Notes: generated by a model from the letters alone, not told the origin. DNA of 55,060 nt from JANNAV01 sp031384695 (GCA_031384695.1 JANNAV010000053.1:1-55060), one strand, 5' to 3'. Shown: positions 6,892 through 15,680, numbered from the stretch's first letter. Made by a program: numbers and translations.

Positions 6892-9513
6892 ATGACGAAC
6901 ACACCTTCAACTCCCGGCGATATGCCCCCTCCCACTGTGCCCCCCGTTTCTGGCCCGCCCGTTTATGGCCCGCCCGTTTCTGGCCCCCCGGTTTCCGAAC
7001 CCCCTGCCGTGGCTGCGACGGAGCCTGCCACTACTGATACCAGTGCCACGTCTTCGACGCCGTCAAACTCTTCGACGCCGCCAAATCCTTCCACGCCTCC
7101 TGTGATTTCTGGCACCTCGGCCCCCAGCGCCGGGCGCGTGGCGCCGGTGACCACAGTGACATCGGGCACCCTGATCATGGGCACCTACGAGATCGAGACG
7201 CTGATCAATTCCGGCGGCATGGGCGAGGTGTACCGGGGCCGCAACATCCATAATGGCGAGTTGGTGGCGATCAAGATCGTGCTGCCAAGCCTGGCGCATG
7301 ATCCCAAGATCGTGGCGCTGTTCCAGAAGGAGTCGACCACCCTGTCGCGGCTGTCGCACGAAGCCATCGTGCGCTATCACGTGTTCACCAATGATCCGAC
7401 CATCGGGCGGCCCTGCATGGTGATGGAGTTCGTGTCGGGCACCGCGCTGTCGGACCGGATCGAACAGGGGCCGATGCCGCTTGAAGATGTGCAGGTGATG
7501 CTGCGGCGGGTGGCCTCGGGCCTTGACAAGGCGCACCGGGCGGGCGTCGTGCACCGCGATTTGTCGCCGGACAACGTGATTTTGGAGGAAAACTCGGTCG
7601 AGCATGCCAAGCTGATCGATTTCGGCATCGCCAAATCCACCAATATCGGCGCGGGCACGCTGTTGCAGGGGCAGTTTGCCGGCAAGTTCAACTGGGTGTC
7701 GCCCGAGCAGTTGGGCGCGCATGGCGGCATTGTCGACGGGCGGTCGGACATCTATTCGCTGGCGCTGCTGATCGCGGCGGCGAGCAAGGGTGAAGTGCTT
7801 AAGATGGGGTCTTCGATTGTGGACGCCGTTGGCAAACGGTCTTCTGTGCCCGATCTTTCGGGGGTTGATCCGCAACTGGTGCCGCTGCTGAGGTGGATGT
7901 TGCAACCGGACCCGGCGTTGCGCATCGAGAGCATGGCAAAGGTGATTGCGGCGCTGGACAATCCGGGCCTGATCCCGGTGGCCGAGGTGGCGATGCCGGT
8001 GCTGCCGGATCCGAACCGGACGGTGATCGGCGGCATATTGCCGCTGACCGGGGCGGCCGGGGCCATGTCGCTGCCGCCGGTGCCTGCGGCGTCTTTGCCG
8101 CCGGTGGGCGGGGCTGTGACCTCGGCGCCCGCCGGTGCCGGGGTGATCACCGGAAAATCCCCGCTGCCCGATGAGGAACCCGAGGATTTCAGCCCGTTTG
8201 GCGCGCCGACAGCGGCGGCGGCGGTAACCGAGACTTTCGCCGTGCCTGTGGCCAAAAAGGGCAAGGGCGGCCTCGTTGCGGTGTTGCTGCTGCTCGCCGT
8301 CGGAGGTGGCGCGGGGGCCTATTTTGGCGGGGTGTTCGATCCCAAGCCCGCGATCCAGTTGGATGCCAACGCCACGGCAGAAGAAAAAGCGGCGGCGGCG
8401 GCGGCAGAAGCCGAGGCTGCGGCAGAGGCAATCGCCGCCGAGGCGAAGGCCGCGGCAGAGGCCGCAGCCGAACAAGCCGCAGCCGAAGAAGCGGCGGCGA
8501 AGGTTGCGGCAGATGAGGCTGCGGCAAAGCAGCTTGAGGCCGAGGCCAAGGCCGCAGCCGACGTTGAGGCGCAAAAGGCGGCCGAGGCCGAGGCCGCGAC
8601 GAAACTGGCCGCCGAGCAGGCGGCGAAGGCGGCAGAAGAGGCGGCCGCCGCAAAAGCCGCCGAGGATGCCGCAGCCGCAAAAGCCGCCGACGAGGTCGCA
8701 GCCGCCAAGGCGGCGCAGGATGCCGAAGCTGCCAAGGCTGCCGAAGCGGCGGCGGCGGCAACCGCCGCTGAGGCAGCAGCAGCGGCAAAGCTTGCCGCCG
8801 ACGAAGCCGCAGCCACGCAGGCCGCCGAGGAGGCCGCCGCCAAAGCCCGGGCCGAAGCCGAGGCGGCAGCCCTTGCCGCCGATCCGCTGGCGCGCCAGCA
8901 GGCGTTCATGGCGGCTTATGTGCCGCCCGCTTGTGCGCTGGTGCGGACGCGCGAGGCCAAGCCCGAAGGTTTCGTGCTTGACGGCTATGCAGTGGAAACC
9001 AAACCGCTGGAGCAGATGGCGGATGCGTTTCTGGCCAGCACCGAACTTTCGCCGGATGTGGCGCTGCATCTGATCAACGACGCGCAATGCCCGGTGCTTG
9101 ATTTCATCAACCGGCATGGCACCAAATCAAAGCCGGTCAGCATCCGTTTTGCCGATGCGGGCGAGGTGATCAAAAGCGGTGGCGCGGTTTCGGGTGTGGT
9201 GGAGGGGCTGGACGGGCGGCCTTTCACGCTGTTTTTGGTGAGTGAGGCGGGCGGGGCCACCAATCTGAAGCCTTGGGTGGCGGTGGCATCGGATGGCACG
9301 GCCAGTTTCAGCTTTACCGTCAGTCTGGCTGCGGGCGCGCCGCCGGCGCCGCAACTGCTTTTGGCCATCGCCACCGACACCGCACTGGCCGAGCTGGACG
9401 CGGTGCCCAACGGGGTGACGGCGAAATCCCTGATGCCGTTCGTGGAGTTGAAGCTGACCGGCGCCGCCATGACCCCCGGCACCGGTATCAGCTTTTTCCG
9501 GCTGGAGAACTGA
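6892..9513 (+). CDS. ppkA: T6SS Ser/Thr protein kinase PpkA with Ala-rich periplasmic stalk
   Basis: A membrane-spanning Ser/Thr kinase that triggers T6SS assembly by phosphorylating the FHA protein. Residues 1-95 are Pro/Ser/Thr-rich. The kinase domain covers about 98-360: glycine loop NSGGMGEV, Lys128 in VAIK, catalytic loop HRDLSPDN from residue 221, and DFG at 243-245. Ser replaces the usual Lys of HRDLKPEN. A membrane segment lies at about 459-483. Residues about 494-662 are almost entirely Ala, Glu and Lys, like the TolA stalk, and a compact domain with Cys residues closes the protein (about 664-873). The long stalk could carry the sensor domain across the periplasm; this is inferred from composition. 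Adjacent to pppA. Confidence 0.92.
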   Translation: MTNTPSTPGDMPPPTVPPVSGPPVYGPPVSGPPVSEPPAVAATEPATTDTSATSSTPSNSSTPPNPSTPPVISGTSAPSAGRVAPVTTVTSGTLIMGTYEIETLINSGGMGEVYRGRNIHNGELVAIKIVLPSLAHDPKIVALFQKESTTLSRLSHEAIVRYHVFTNDPTIGRPCMVMEFVSGTALSDRIEQGPMPLEDVQVMLRRVASGLDKAHRAGVVHRDLSPDNVILEENSVEHAKLIDFGIAKSTNIGAGTLLQGQFAGKFNWVSPEQLGAHGGIVDGRSDIYSLALLIAAASKGEVLKMGSSIVDAVGKRSSVPDLSGVDPQLVPLLRWMLQPDPALRIESMAKVIAALDNPGLIPVAEVAMPVLPDPNRTVIGGILPLTGAAGAMSLPPVPAASLPPVGGAVTSAPAGAGVITGKSPLPDEEPEDFSPFGAPTAAAAVTETFAVPVAKKGKGGLVAVLLLLAVGGGAGAYFGGVFDPKPAIQLDANATAEEKAAAAAAEAEAAAEAIAAEAKAAAEAAAEQAAAEEAAAKVAADEAAAKQLEAEAKAAADVEAQKAAEAEAATKLAAEQAAKAAEEAAAAKAAEDAAAAKAADEVAAAKAAQDAEAAKAAEAAAAATAAEAAAAAKLAADEAAATQAAEEAAAKARAEAEAAALAADPLARQQAFMAAYVPPACALVRTREAKPEGFVLDGYAVETKPLEQMADAFLASTELSPDVALHLINDAQCPVLDFINRHGTKSKPVSIRFADAGEVIKSGGAVSGVVEGLDGRPFTLFLVSEAGGATNLKPWVAVASDGTASFSFTVSLAAGAPPAPQLLLAIATDTALAELDAVPNGVTAKSLMPFVELKLTGAAMTPGTGISFFRLEN
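6943..6995 (+). repeat. 15-bp tandem repeats in ppkA coding Pro-Val linker
   Basis: About three and a half in-frame 15-bp units (core CCCGTTTCTGGCCCG) encode GPPVY/GPPVS pentapeptides in the disordered N-terminal leader of the kinase. The period keeps frame, so copy number can change without breaking the gene. Confidence 0.75.
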
Positions 9514-9560
9514 GGCAAACGGGTGGAAGGTGACACATGCAGACGGGATCATCGCATTTC

Positions 9561-9589
9561 TTGCCAGAATGCCTTTGGTTCTGTACCAT
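9561..9589 (+). promoter_or_regulatory. Possible promoter before vgrG
   Basis: TTGCCA at 9561-9566 and TACCAT at 9584-9589 are separated by 17 bases and lie in the 147-base gap between ppkA and vgrG. The match to a sigma-70 type promoter is moderate. It would allow vgrG and the genes after it to be expressed apart from tssLM-ppkA. Confidence 0.3.
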
Positions 9590-9660
9590 AGGCAGGATTA
9601 GGGGAGTATTTTCTGCCCGAACACCTGTTGCACGTCGACTTTATTGAAAGCGGAAACGTC

Positions 9661-11454
9661 ATGCCTATTGAATTCAACAACGCCGACCACTTTGGCAAAA
9701 TCTTCCCGCCAGTAACCGATCAGACCATGATTTTGCAGGAATTTTCCGGCAACGAAGCGGTGAACGAGATCAGCCTGTTCCGCCTACGGGGTGCGACCAA
9801 GCGCAAGATAGACCTGAACAAGTTTATCGGCCGCAGCATCCGGGTGGAGATCAAGACCGGCGAAAACAGCTTCCGGCAGTTCCACCAGGTCATATTTTCG
9901 GCGCGCGATCTTGGCCGCATCGACCCGGACGCCGAAGAGGAATCCTATGCCTATGAGTTCGAGTTGCGGCCCTGGATCTGGGTTGGCAGCCGGTCTGAAA
10001 CCTCGCGGATCTTCCACAATCTGAAGCTGGATGAGATCATCCGTAAAGTTCTGGACAAGCTGAACAGTTTCGACGGCTGCAAGCTCGAGTTCAACATCCG
10101 CAAGATGCCGCCGATTCTGGAATACACGGTACAATACCTTGAAACCGATCTGAACTTCGTGATGCGCCTGATGGAAGAATACGGCATGAACTATCATTGC
10201 AAGATGGAGAAAAGCGGCCACACCATTGTGATTTCGGACAACGTCGATGCGTTCACCGTGATCGACGGCAAATCGCGGGCGCATTTCGGGGCGACAGCGC
10301 TGAACCAATATTCGGAGTTTTTCAGCACCTGGCTGCCACAGCGCAACTTGACCACCGGCAAGGCGCGGGCGCTGGATTACAACTTCAAAACCACGGGCGC
10401 GCAGCCCAGCAGTTCTGCCACGGATACCAAAAGCTACGAGGCATCCGACCTTGAAAGTTTTCACTACAGCGGGCGCATTCAGGAACCTTCGGTCGCCAAT
10501 GATATCGTCAAGCGGCGGCTGGATGCGCTGCGGATGGGCGACAGTCAGGTGCGCACCAGTGGCAGCCTGCCCAGCCTTGGCGCGGGCATGAAGGTGCAGG
10601 TGTTCGGGGCGGAACCGGCATCGGAGAACGGCGATTACGCCTGCCTTTCAGCGAATCACCATTATGTGCATGGTGCCTGCATGTCGAACAGCGCCAGCGA
10701 CAACAGCTATGACGGCGCGTTCATACTGACGCGGCAGGATGTGCCCATCGCGCCCAAACGCGTGACCGTGGCCACCACCGTGCAGGGGCCGATGACGGCG
10801 ATTGTGGTGTTGGGCGGGCATGATGATGTGGATGAGTATGGCCGCATCAAGGTAAAGTTTCACTGGCAGTCGGACGAGGAAAACTCGATGTATTGCCGGG
10901 TTTCACAGATGTGGGCGGGCAACAACTGGGGCTCGGTGTTTCTGCCGCAGACCGGGATGGAAGTTATTGTTGAGTTTTTGAACGGCCATATCGACTATCC
11001 GATCATCATGGGCTGCGTTTACAACGCCCAGAATATGCCGCCCTGGCCTTTACCCGGCAAGAATAAGATCAGTGGAATCAAGACGGTAACAGAAAATCAG
11101 TTGAGTTTTGATGACACCGCCGGTGCCGAATTGATCGAGATGATCGGCACCAAGGATCTGAAGGTGACGATCAAGAACAATGTCGATGAAGACGTGAAGG
11201 TGAATGAAACCCGCGTTGTGGGGGGAGAGTTCAAAGAGACGGTGACGGGTTCGATCACCATCGAATCCAAGCAGACGATCACGCTGAAGGTTGGCCAGAG
11301 CAAGATCGAGATCAGTCAGAGCGGGATCAAGCTGAGCGCGATGATGATTGAAGCGAGCGCGGAAGTTTCAATGAAAACTTCGGGTGGGGCAACGGCGGAG
11401 CACAAATCGACGGGCATCATGACGATCTCGGGCGCCTTGGTGAAGATCAACTGA
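9661..11454 (+). CDS. vgrG: T6SS spike protein VgrG (TssI)
   Basis: VgrG trimers form the puncturing tip on the Hcp tube and carry effectors. The 597-residue protein has the gp27-like head (about residues 1-370), the gp5-like OB domain (VKFHWQSDEENSMYCRVSQMWAG followed by GMEVIVEFLNGH, shown here in parts) and a C-terminal beta-helix with regular charged repeats ending in ISGALVKIN. There is no added enzymatic C-terminal domain, so this is a canonical rather than an 'evolved' VgrG. The ATG at 9661 is chosen; TTG at 9628 would add 11 residues without family support. One base separates the stop from the next ATG, which implies coupling to the following unknown gene. No PAAR-domain gene was seen nearby. 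Confidence 0.95.
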   Translation: MPIEFNNADHFGKIFPPVTDQTMILQEFSGNEAVNEISLFRLRGATKRKIDLNKFIGRSIRVEIKTGENSFRQFHQVIFSARDLGRIDPDAEEESYAYEFELRPWIWVGSRSETSRIFHNLKLDEIIRKVLDKLNSFDGCKLEFNIRKMPPILEYTVQYLETDLNFVMRLMEEYGMNYHCKMEKSGHTIVISDNVDAFTVIDGKSRAHFGATALNQYSEFFSTWLPQRNLTTGKARALDYNFKTTGAQPSSSATDTKSYEASDLESFHYSGRIQEPSVANDIVKRRLDALRMGDSQVRTSGSLPSLGAGMKVQVFGAEPASENGDYACLSANHHYVHGACMSNSASDNSYDGAFILTRQDVPIAPKRVTVATTVQGPMTAIVVLGGHDDVDEYGRIKVKFHWQSDEENSMYCRVSQMWAGNNWGSVFLPQTGMEVIVEFLNGHIDYPIIMGCVYNAQNMPPWPLPGKNKISGIKTVTENQLSFDDTAGAELIEMIGTKDLKVTIKNNVDEDVKVNETRVVGGEFKETVTGSITIESKQTITLKVGQSKIEISQSGIKLSAMMIEASAEVSMKTSGGATAEHKSTGIMTISGALVKIN

Positions 11455-11455
11455 A

Positions 11456-12052
11456 ATGAGCCAGCGCACCGACACCCATGCCCCGATCACCACCGAACCG
11501 GCCCCCGGCCTGCGGTTTCAGCTTGCCTCGGAACTGTTCGAGGCCTTGCCCGAAATGGCGACGAGTGTGCGGTTGAAGCCGCCTTCTGGCACGCATTGCC
11601 TTGATTTCCGGCGGCAGTTGTTGCTGGGCGAAACGCCGGAAGAGGCGGCAACCTTCATGGCCTTCGCGCTGGCCCAGCGCCATGGCATCTGGTGGGGGCA
11701 TGAATGCCTGCAGGCCACCCCCGATCTGTTAACCGGGCAGGACCGCGAGATGCTGATGCTGGTGGCGGCCTGGGTGGGCGAGCCGGACGAGGATCACCGC
11801 TATGCCGCACTCGATACCGGCGCTGCGGCTGATCCGCGCGGCCCCGGGGCTTGGCTTGCGATGGCGACCGGCTGGTCGGGCGGCTCGATGTCGGCACAAG
11901 GCCTGCCGGAGGTTCCGGTTCCCGGCTTTCTGATGGGGCGGGCACTGAACGCCGCGGTGATGACCGCCCTTGCGCGGGTGACGCAGGAAAAACGCCGCCG
12001 GATGCTGGATCACTACATCAGCATCGCCGAGGTTCTGGCGAAAAGCGGGTAG
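11456..12052 (+). CDS. T6SS-linked protein of unknown function downstream of vgrG
   Basis: A 198-residue soluble protein without signal peptide or membrane segment. It is mostly helical in appearance, with Trp-rich stretches (HGIWWGHECLQATPDLL) and a basic C-terminal helix (TQEKRRRMLDHYISIAEVL). I do not recognise a catalytic motif. It may belong to a DUF family found beside vgrG in Rhodobacterales T6SS loci (possibly DUF6931), but that is memory, not a search. Start and stop codons place it one base behind vgrG, so the two are almost certainly co-translated. Genes in this position often encode adaptors that load effectors onto VgrG; an adaptor role is a reasonable guess and nothing more. Confidence 0.75.
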   Translation: MSQRTDTHAPITTEPAPGLRFQLASELFEALPEMATSVRLKPPSGTHCLDFRRQLLLGETPEEAATFMAFALAQRHGIWWGHECLQATPDLLTGQDREMLMLVAAWVGEPDEDHRYAALDTGAAADPRGPGAWLAMATGWSGGSMSAQGLPEVPVPGFLMGRALNAAVMTALARVTQEKRRRMLDHYISIAEVLAKSG

Positions 12053-12151
12053 GCCGCGCGGGGCATTTGCAATTATTCACCAATGCTTGTGGTGTGTTTT
12101 GGCGCCGGTTGGGTTAACTGATGCCATGTGGAACGGTGGGCTTGAGTCGAA

Positions 12152-13477
12152 ATGAAGCTGACTTTGCGGATCGAGAACTTTGATTTCCTGCCGGACGGCG
12201 GGCCGCTGGAGTTTTCCGTGGTGTCGCGCGGCTGCGAGGTTGGCCGCGATCCGGCGATGGACTGGACCCTGCCCGACCCGACCCGCCATATCTCCAGCCG
12301 GCATTTCGAGGTGATTTACCGCGAAAAGCAGTTCTGGCTGACCGATATCTCCACCAACGGCACCTTTGTTTATGGCGCGCAGATGCGGGTATCATCACCC
12401 GTGCATCTGTCGAACAATGACCGGTTGCAGGTTGGCCAGTACATCATCCGGGTGATGATCGTGGATGATGTGGTGGCCTATCCGCCTGCGCAGAATTATC
12501 ACCCGGCGCAGAACTATAACCCGGCGCAGTCGTTTGCCCCCACCCCGCCACCGCCCGCCGCCGATCCGTGGAGCCTGACACCCACGCCCGCGCCGATGCC
12601 GACCCCGATGGCGCCACCACAGCGCCCGTTGGGGGCCCAGTCGGGGGGCCAGTCGGGGGGGCTGGCCGGGGCCTATGGCGATAGCTTTATCGAGGCGCCG
12701 CGCCCGGTGGCCGCCCGTCCAACCGAATCCCTGGCCCATATGGCGATGATGGGCGGCGCGGCCACGCCGCAGCCCATGCCCCCCGCAGCACCCCCGGCGG
12801 TCCCACTGGCGGCCCCACTGGCGGCCAGCGAGCCGTTCGTGCTGAAGCCGCAGCCCGCCGCACCCACGGCGCCGCCGGTGGCCGCCGTTGCGCCGGGCGA
12901 GGCCACCAGCGGGCTGCTGGATGCGATCTGCCGGGGGGCGGGCCTGCCTGCGGGGGCGTTGAACTCGGTGCCACCCGGGCAGTTGGGCGAGGATATCGGG
13001 CGCTGCCTGCGGATCGCCACCGAAGAGCTGATGGCGCTGCTTGGCGCGCGGGCGGCGGCAAAACAATTCGTGAAAAGCGCCAGCCGCACCATGATCGGCG
13101 GCATGAACAACAGCCCGTTGAAGTTCAAGCCCAGCGCGGAAGAGGCGATGCTGACGATGTTCGGCAAACCCACCGGCAGCTATCTGTCCTCGACCGCCAG
13201 CTTTCAATTGGGGTTTGACGATATAAAGCGCCACCAGACCGCCGTTTACGCGGCGATGCAGCCGGCTTTGGCGCGGCTTTTGGAAGACCTTTCGCCGGAA
13301 TCCATCGAAGGCCGGGCGTCGGGCGGCCTGATGACCTCGAAGAAATCGCGCGCCTGGGAGACGTTCGTGGAGCGTTGGGATGCCAAGACGCACCCCTATG
13401 AGAACGGCATGCTGGATGTGTTTCTGGCGTATTTCGCCGATGCCTATGATGTTGCGGTAAAGAAAACCGGCGGCTGA
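12152..13477 (+). CDS. tagH: T6SS FHA-domain protein TagH/Fha
   Basis: The FHA protein is the phosphorylation target of PpkA and scaffolds T6SS assembly at the inner membrane. An FHA domain is at residues about 20-105 (GRDP, HISSRHFEV, DISTNGTFV). A Pro/Ala-rich linker (about 110-265) leads to a C-terminal helical TagH domain (about 275-441) with FKPSAEEAMLTMFGKP and an acidic-aromatic end (FLAYFADAYDVAVKK). All three blocks match the T6SS-associated TagH family. Length 441. A weak ribosome site precedes the ATG at 12152; a gap of about 100 bases separates it from the previous gene. Together with PpkA, PppA and TagF it completes the threonine-phosphorylation pathway. Confidence 0.93.
   Translation: MKLTLRIENFDFLPDGGPLEFSVVSRGCEVGRDPAMDWTLPDPTRHISSRHFEVIYREKQFWLTDISTNGTFVYGAQMRVSSPVHLSNNDRLQVGQYIIRVMIVDDVVAYPPAQNYHPAQNYNPAQSFAPTPPPPAADPWSLTPTPAPMPTPMAPPQRPLGAQSGGQSGGLAGAYGDSFIEAPRPVAARPTESLAHMAMMGGAATPQPMPPAAPPAVPLAAPLAASEPFVLKPQPAAPTAPPVAAVAPGEATSGLLDAICRGAGLPAGALNSVPPGQLGEDIGRCLRIATEELMALLGARAAAKQFVKSASRTMIGGMNNSPLKFKPSAEEAMLTMFGKPTGSYLSSTASFQLGFDDIKRHQTAVYAAMQPALARLLEDLSPESIEGRASGGLMTSKKSRAWETFVERWDAKTHPYENGMLDVFLAYFADAYDVAVKKTGG
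12485..12530 (+). repeat. 18-bp tandem repeats in tagH linker
   Basis: Two full 18-bp units and part of a third (core CCGGCGCAGAACTATAAC) encode PAQNYH, PAQNYN and PAQ at the start of the Pro-rich linker that joins the FHA and TagH domains. The repeat keeps the frame. Confidence 0.75.
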
Positions 13478-13553
13478 GGCGGCCCGCGCTGGCCGATTGA
13501 CCGTTGGCGGCGCGCGCGCTAGCATTGGCGCAGCAATTGCAAAAGGTGTTGAA

Positions 13554-13673
13554 ATGACGGGCTTCCTGTTGATGATGACGGCGCTTGCCCTTCTGCTCTG
13601 CGCGACCCCCGCCTTGCAGCCGCGCGTGGTTCTGGTGCCGGTGAAGCGCGAAGTTATGGGCCGCAGGGGCTAA
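13554..13673 (+). CDS. 39-residue membrane peptide in the T6SS operon
   Basis: A short frame with an AAAGGTG ribosome site six bases before the ATG and a TAA stop three bases before the tssA start. The product begins with a hydrophobic stretch (FLLMMTALALLLC) and ends with a basic tail (VKREVMGRRG). It looks like a signal peptide or a single membrane helix; Cys16 follows Leu-Leu-Leu, which is a poor lipobox. No family is recognised. Its good ribosome site and its tight fit in front of tssA support a real gene, though homologues were not tested. TssJ is normally a small lipoprotein but much larger, so this is not TssJ. Confidence 0.6.
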   Translation: MTGFLLMMTALALLLCATPALQPRVVLVPVKREVMGRRG

Positions 13674-13676
13674 GAG

Positions 13677-14987
13677 ATGCGCCTAGACGATCTGCTAAAG
13701 CCGATATCGCCCGACGCGCCTTGTGGCGACGATCTGCTGGCGGTCGATGACCCGGACTATGTGGATTACTATTTCAATGTCGAAGACCGGCTGCCGACCA
13801 GCTATTTCAATCAGACGCGCGGCACCCTGTTTGATCCGAAATCCATAGATCACAAGGCCGAGACGGCGCAGATTGATCCGTTGCTGAAGCGCAGCCGCGA
13901 TCTGCGTTTGCTGGGGGTTGAAGCGAAATTTCAGATTCTGGCCTGCCGGTTCAAGGCGTTTGGCGAGGTGGTTCTGGGCATGGCGGGATTGCTCGCGGCC
14001 TATCCCGACGATGTGCATCCGACCGATCCGGTGGAACGGCAGAATGCCATCGAAGAGTTGAACGCGATGCCCACGGTGATCTTTCCGCTGGATTATGCAG
14101 CACTGGTCACCGACCGGCGCTATGGCGATCTGATCTACCGGCCCGTCGGCATCGCTGCGGGCAAGATCACCGCGCGCGAAGGCGAAGCGCCGGGGGATGC
14201 CAATGCGGTGATCGGGGCGCTGGGGTCTTCGGAGAATCAGGCGGCGGCGGACCAGTTCTACAAGCTGCTGACCGACATGCAGCAGGCGCTCAAGACCATC
14301 ACGGCGGTGTGCAAGGCCGGCAAAAAGCCGTTTCAGCCGAAACTGGACCGGCTGGAAGGCAAGATCACCGATCTGGTGGATATGGTGGTTCAGGCGCGGC
14401 CTGATCTGATTGCCCCGGCGGAAGGGACGGCGGATGATGCGGCGGGGGCCGATCCGGATGCGCCGCCGGGTACGGCCGGTGCGATGGGGGCGACGATCAC
14501 CATCGCGGCCACCCCGGCCGAAGTGCCGAATCACCGGGCGGCATTCCGGCTGCTGAGGGCCATCGAGCATTACTTCGCCACCACCGAGCCCGCGTCTCTG
14601 GCGCTGGTTTTGGTGACGCAATCGCGGCTGTTGATCGGGCGGCCGCTGGTTGAGGCGCTGGATGCGCTGATGGAAAGCTCTTCCGGCTATGCCAAGATCA
14701 CTTTTGGCACCGAAAACGGCTTTGCCATCTCAATGAGCAGGATGCGCGACCTTTCGGGATATGCTAACATCGGCACAACCGACGATTGGTCGGACCCTAT
14801 GGAAGGTGAAGTTGCGGCCCCCGAGATTCTGTCGCGCGATCATGCTGGCCTGATGCTGAAAGCGATTGAGGAATTTTTTCGGATCCGCGAGCCTTCAAGC
14901 CCGATACCGATTTTGCTTTTCAAGGCCCGGAACATGCTGTCTAAAGACTTCCACGCGTTGGTGCGAGAGCTTATTCCGCCCGCATAG
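13677..14987 (+). CDS. tssA: T6SS baseplate/sheath-capping protein TssA
   Basis: TssA guides baseplate assembly and sheath polymerisation. The N-terminal ImpA domain is plain: LLKPISPDAPCGDDL at the start, then the region around LLLKRSRDLRLLGV-type residues (here PLLKRSRDLRLLGVEAKF). Residues about 230-280 form an Ala/Asp/Pro-rich linker, and the C-terminal part contains HRAAFRLLRAIEHYFATTEP and EPSSPIPILLFKARNMLSKDF, typical of short TssA proteins. Length 436. The ATG follows the stop of the 39-residue peptide by three bases. Confidence 0.92.
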   Translation: MRLDDLLKPISPDAPCGDDLLAVDDPDYVDYYFNVEDRLPTSYFNQTRGTLFDPKSIDHKAETAQIDPLLKRSRDLRLLGVEAKFQILACRFKAFGEVVLGMAGLLAAYPDDVHPTDPVERQNAIEELNAMPTVIFPLDYAALVTDRRYGDLIYRPVGIAAGKITAREGEAPGDANAVIGALGSSENQAAADQFYKLLTDMQQALKTITAVCKAGKKPFQPKLDRLEGKITDLVDMVVQARPDLIAPAEGTADDAAGADPDAPPGTAGAMGATITIAATPAEVPNHRAAFRLLRAIEHYFATTEPASLALVLVTQSRLLIGRPLVEALDALMESSSGYAKITFGTENGFAISMSRMRDLSGYANIGTTDDWSDPMEGEVAAPEILSRDHAGLMLKAIEEFFRIREPSSPIPILLFKARNMLSKDFHALVRELIPPA

Positions 14988-15090
14988 TCTTTGATGCCGA
15001 GTTTGGGTTCTGATCCCCGGCGATGCGAAATTTTGTTGACTTGTTTGCCGTGTTGCGGCTTTCTTTCGAGAAAATAGATAGGAGATTGTT

Positions 15091-15618
15091 ATGGCTTCGT
15101 CTGATTCAGCCACTGGTTTCATTAAGCGCAACCGCCCCCCCCGCGTGATGATTTCTTATGCCGATCCGCTGAACGCCGAAAAGCAGGTGGAGCTGCCGTT
15201 TGTGATGGGGGTGATGTCGGACCTGTCGGGCAACGCATCCAAAGTGGAAAAAGCACCGGTGGCCGAGCGTGAGTTCAGCCAGATCAATTCGGATACGCTG
15301 GACGACTATATGGAATCGGTGGCGCCGGGCCTTGCGATCAATGTGGAAAATACGCTCGACCCGGAACAGGGCGGCAAGCTTTCGGTCAGCCTGAATTTCA
15401 AGAAGATGGCCGATCTCAGCCCCGGCGAGATTGCCCGTCAGGTTCCGGCACTGGCCACCTTACTGGAAGCGCGCGAGCAGCTGGCCAACCTGCAACGCTA
15501 TATGAACGGCAAGAACGGCGCGCAGGATCAGTTGAAGGCGCTGCTGACGGATCCGAAACTGATGGCCGCTTTGGCCGAGCGCCGTGCCGCCGAAAAGGGC
15601 GATGGCTCGGCCGAGTGA
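15091..15618 (+). CDS. tssB: T6SS contractile sheath small subunit TssB
   Basis: TssB (VipA/ImpB) pairs with TssC to form the contractile sheath. The 175-residue protein carries the family's N-terminal patterns (PPRVMISYADPLN, ELPFVMGVMSDLSG) and the central block around LSVSLNFKKMADLSPGEIA. An AGGAG ribosome site precedes the ATG. The 103-base gap after tssA is AT-richer than its surroundings and includes TTGACT at 15036-15041, but no good matching -10 element was found, so an internal promoter is only possible. Confidence 0.96.
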   Translation: MASSDSATGFIKRNRPPRVMISYADPLNAEKQVELPFVMGVMSDLSGNASKVEKAPVAEREFSQINSDTLDDYMESVAPGLAINVENTLDPEQGGKLSVSLNFKKMADLSPGEIARQVPALATLLEAREQLANLQRYMNGKNGAQDQLKALLTDPKLMAALAERRAAEKGDGSAE

Positions 15619-15680
15619 CAAGGGTTTTGGCCCGGCTGCCGGGCTGATGCTGAATTGCAAGAAAAGATCGGGAACATAGT

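Noticed and set aside
7063..9117. 684-codon open frame on the minus strand inside ppkA
   Set aside because: Mirror of the Ala-rich stalk and kinase domain; composition is low complexity and no motif is seen.
9661..11454. VgrG with an added toxin domain
   Set aside because: The C-terminus is a plain beta-helix repeat ending in ISGALVKIN; no extra domain.
15036..15080. Promoter before tssB
   Set aside because: TTGACT is present but the only -10-like element (TAGATA at 15075-15080) lies directly before the ribosome site and is not spaced to match.
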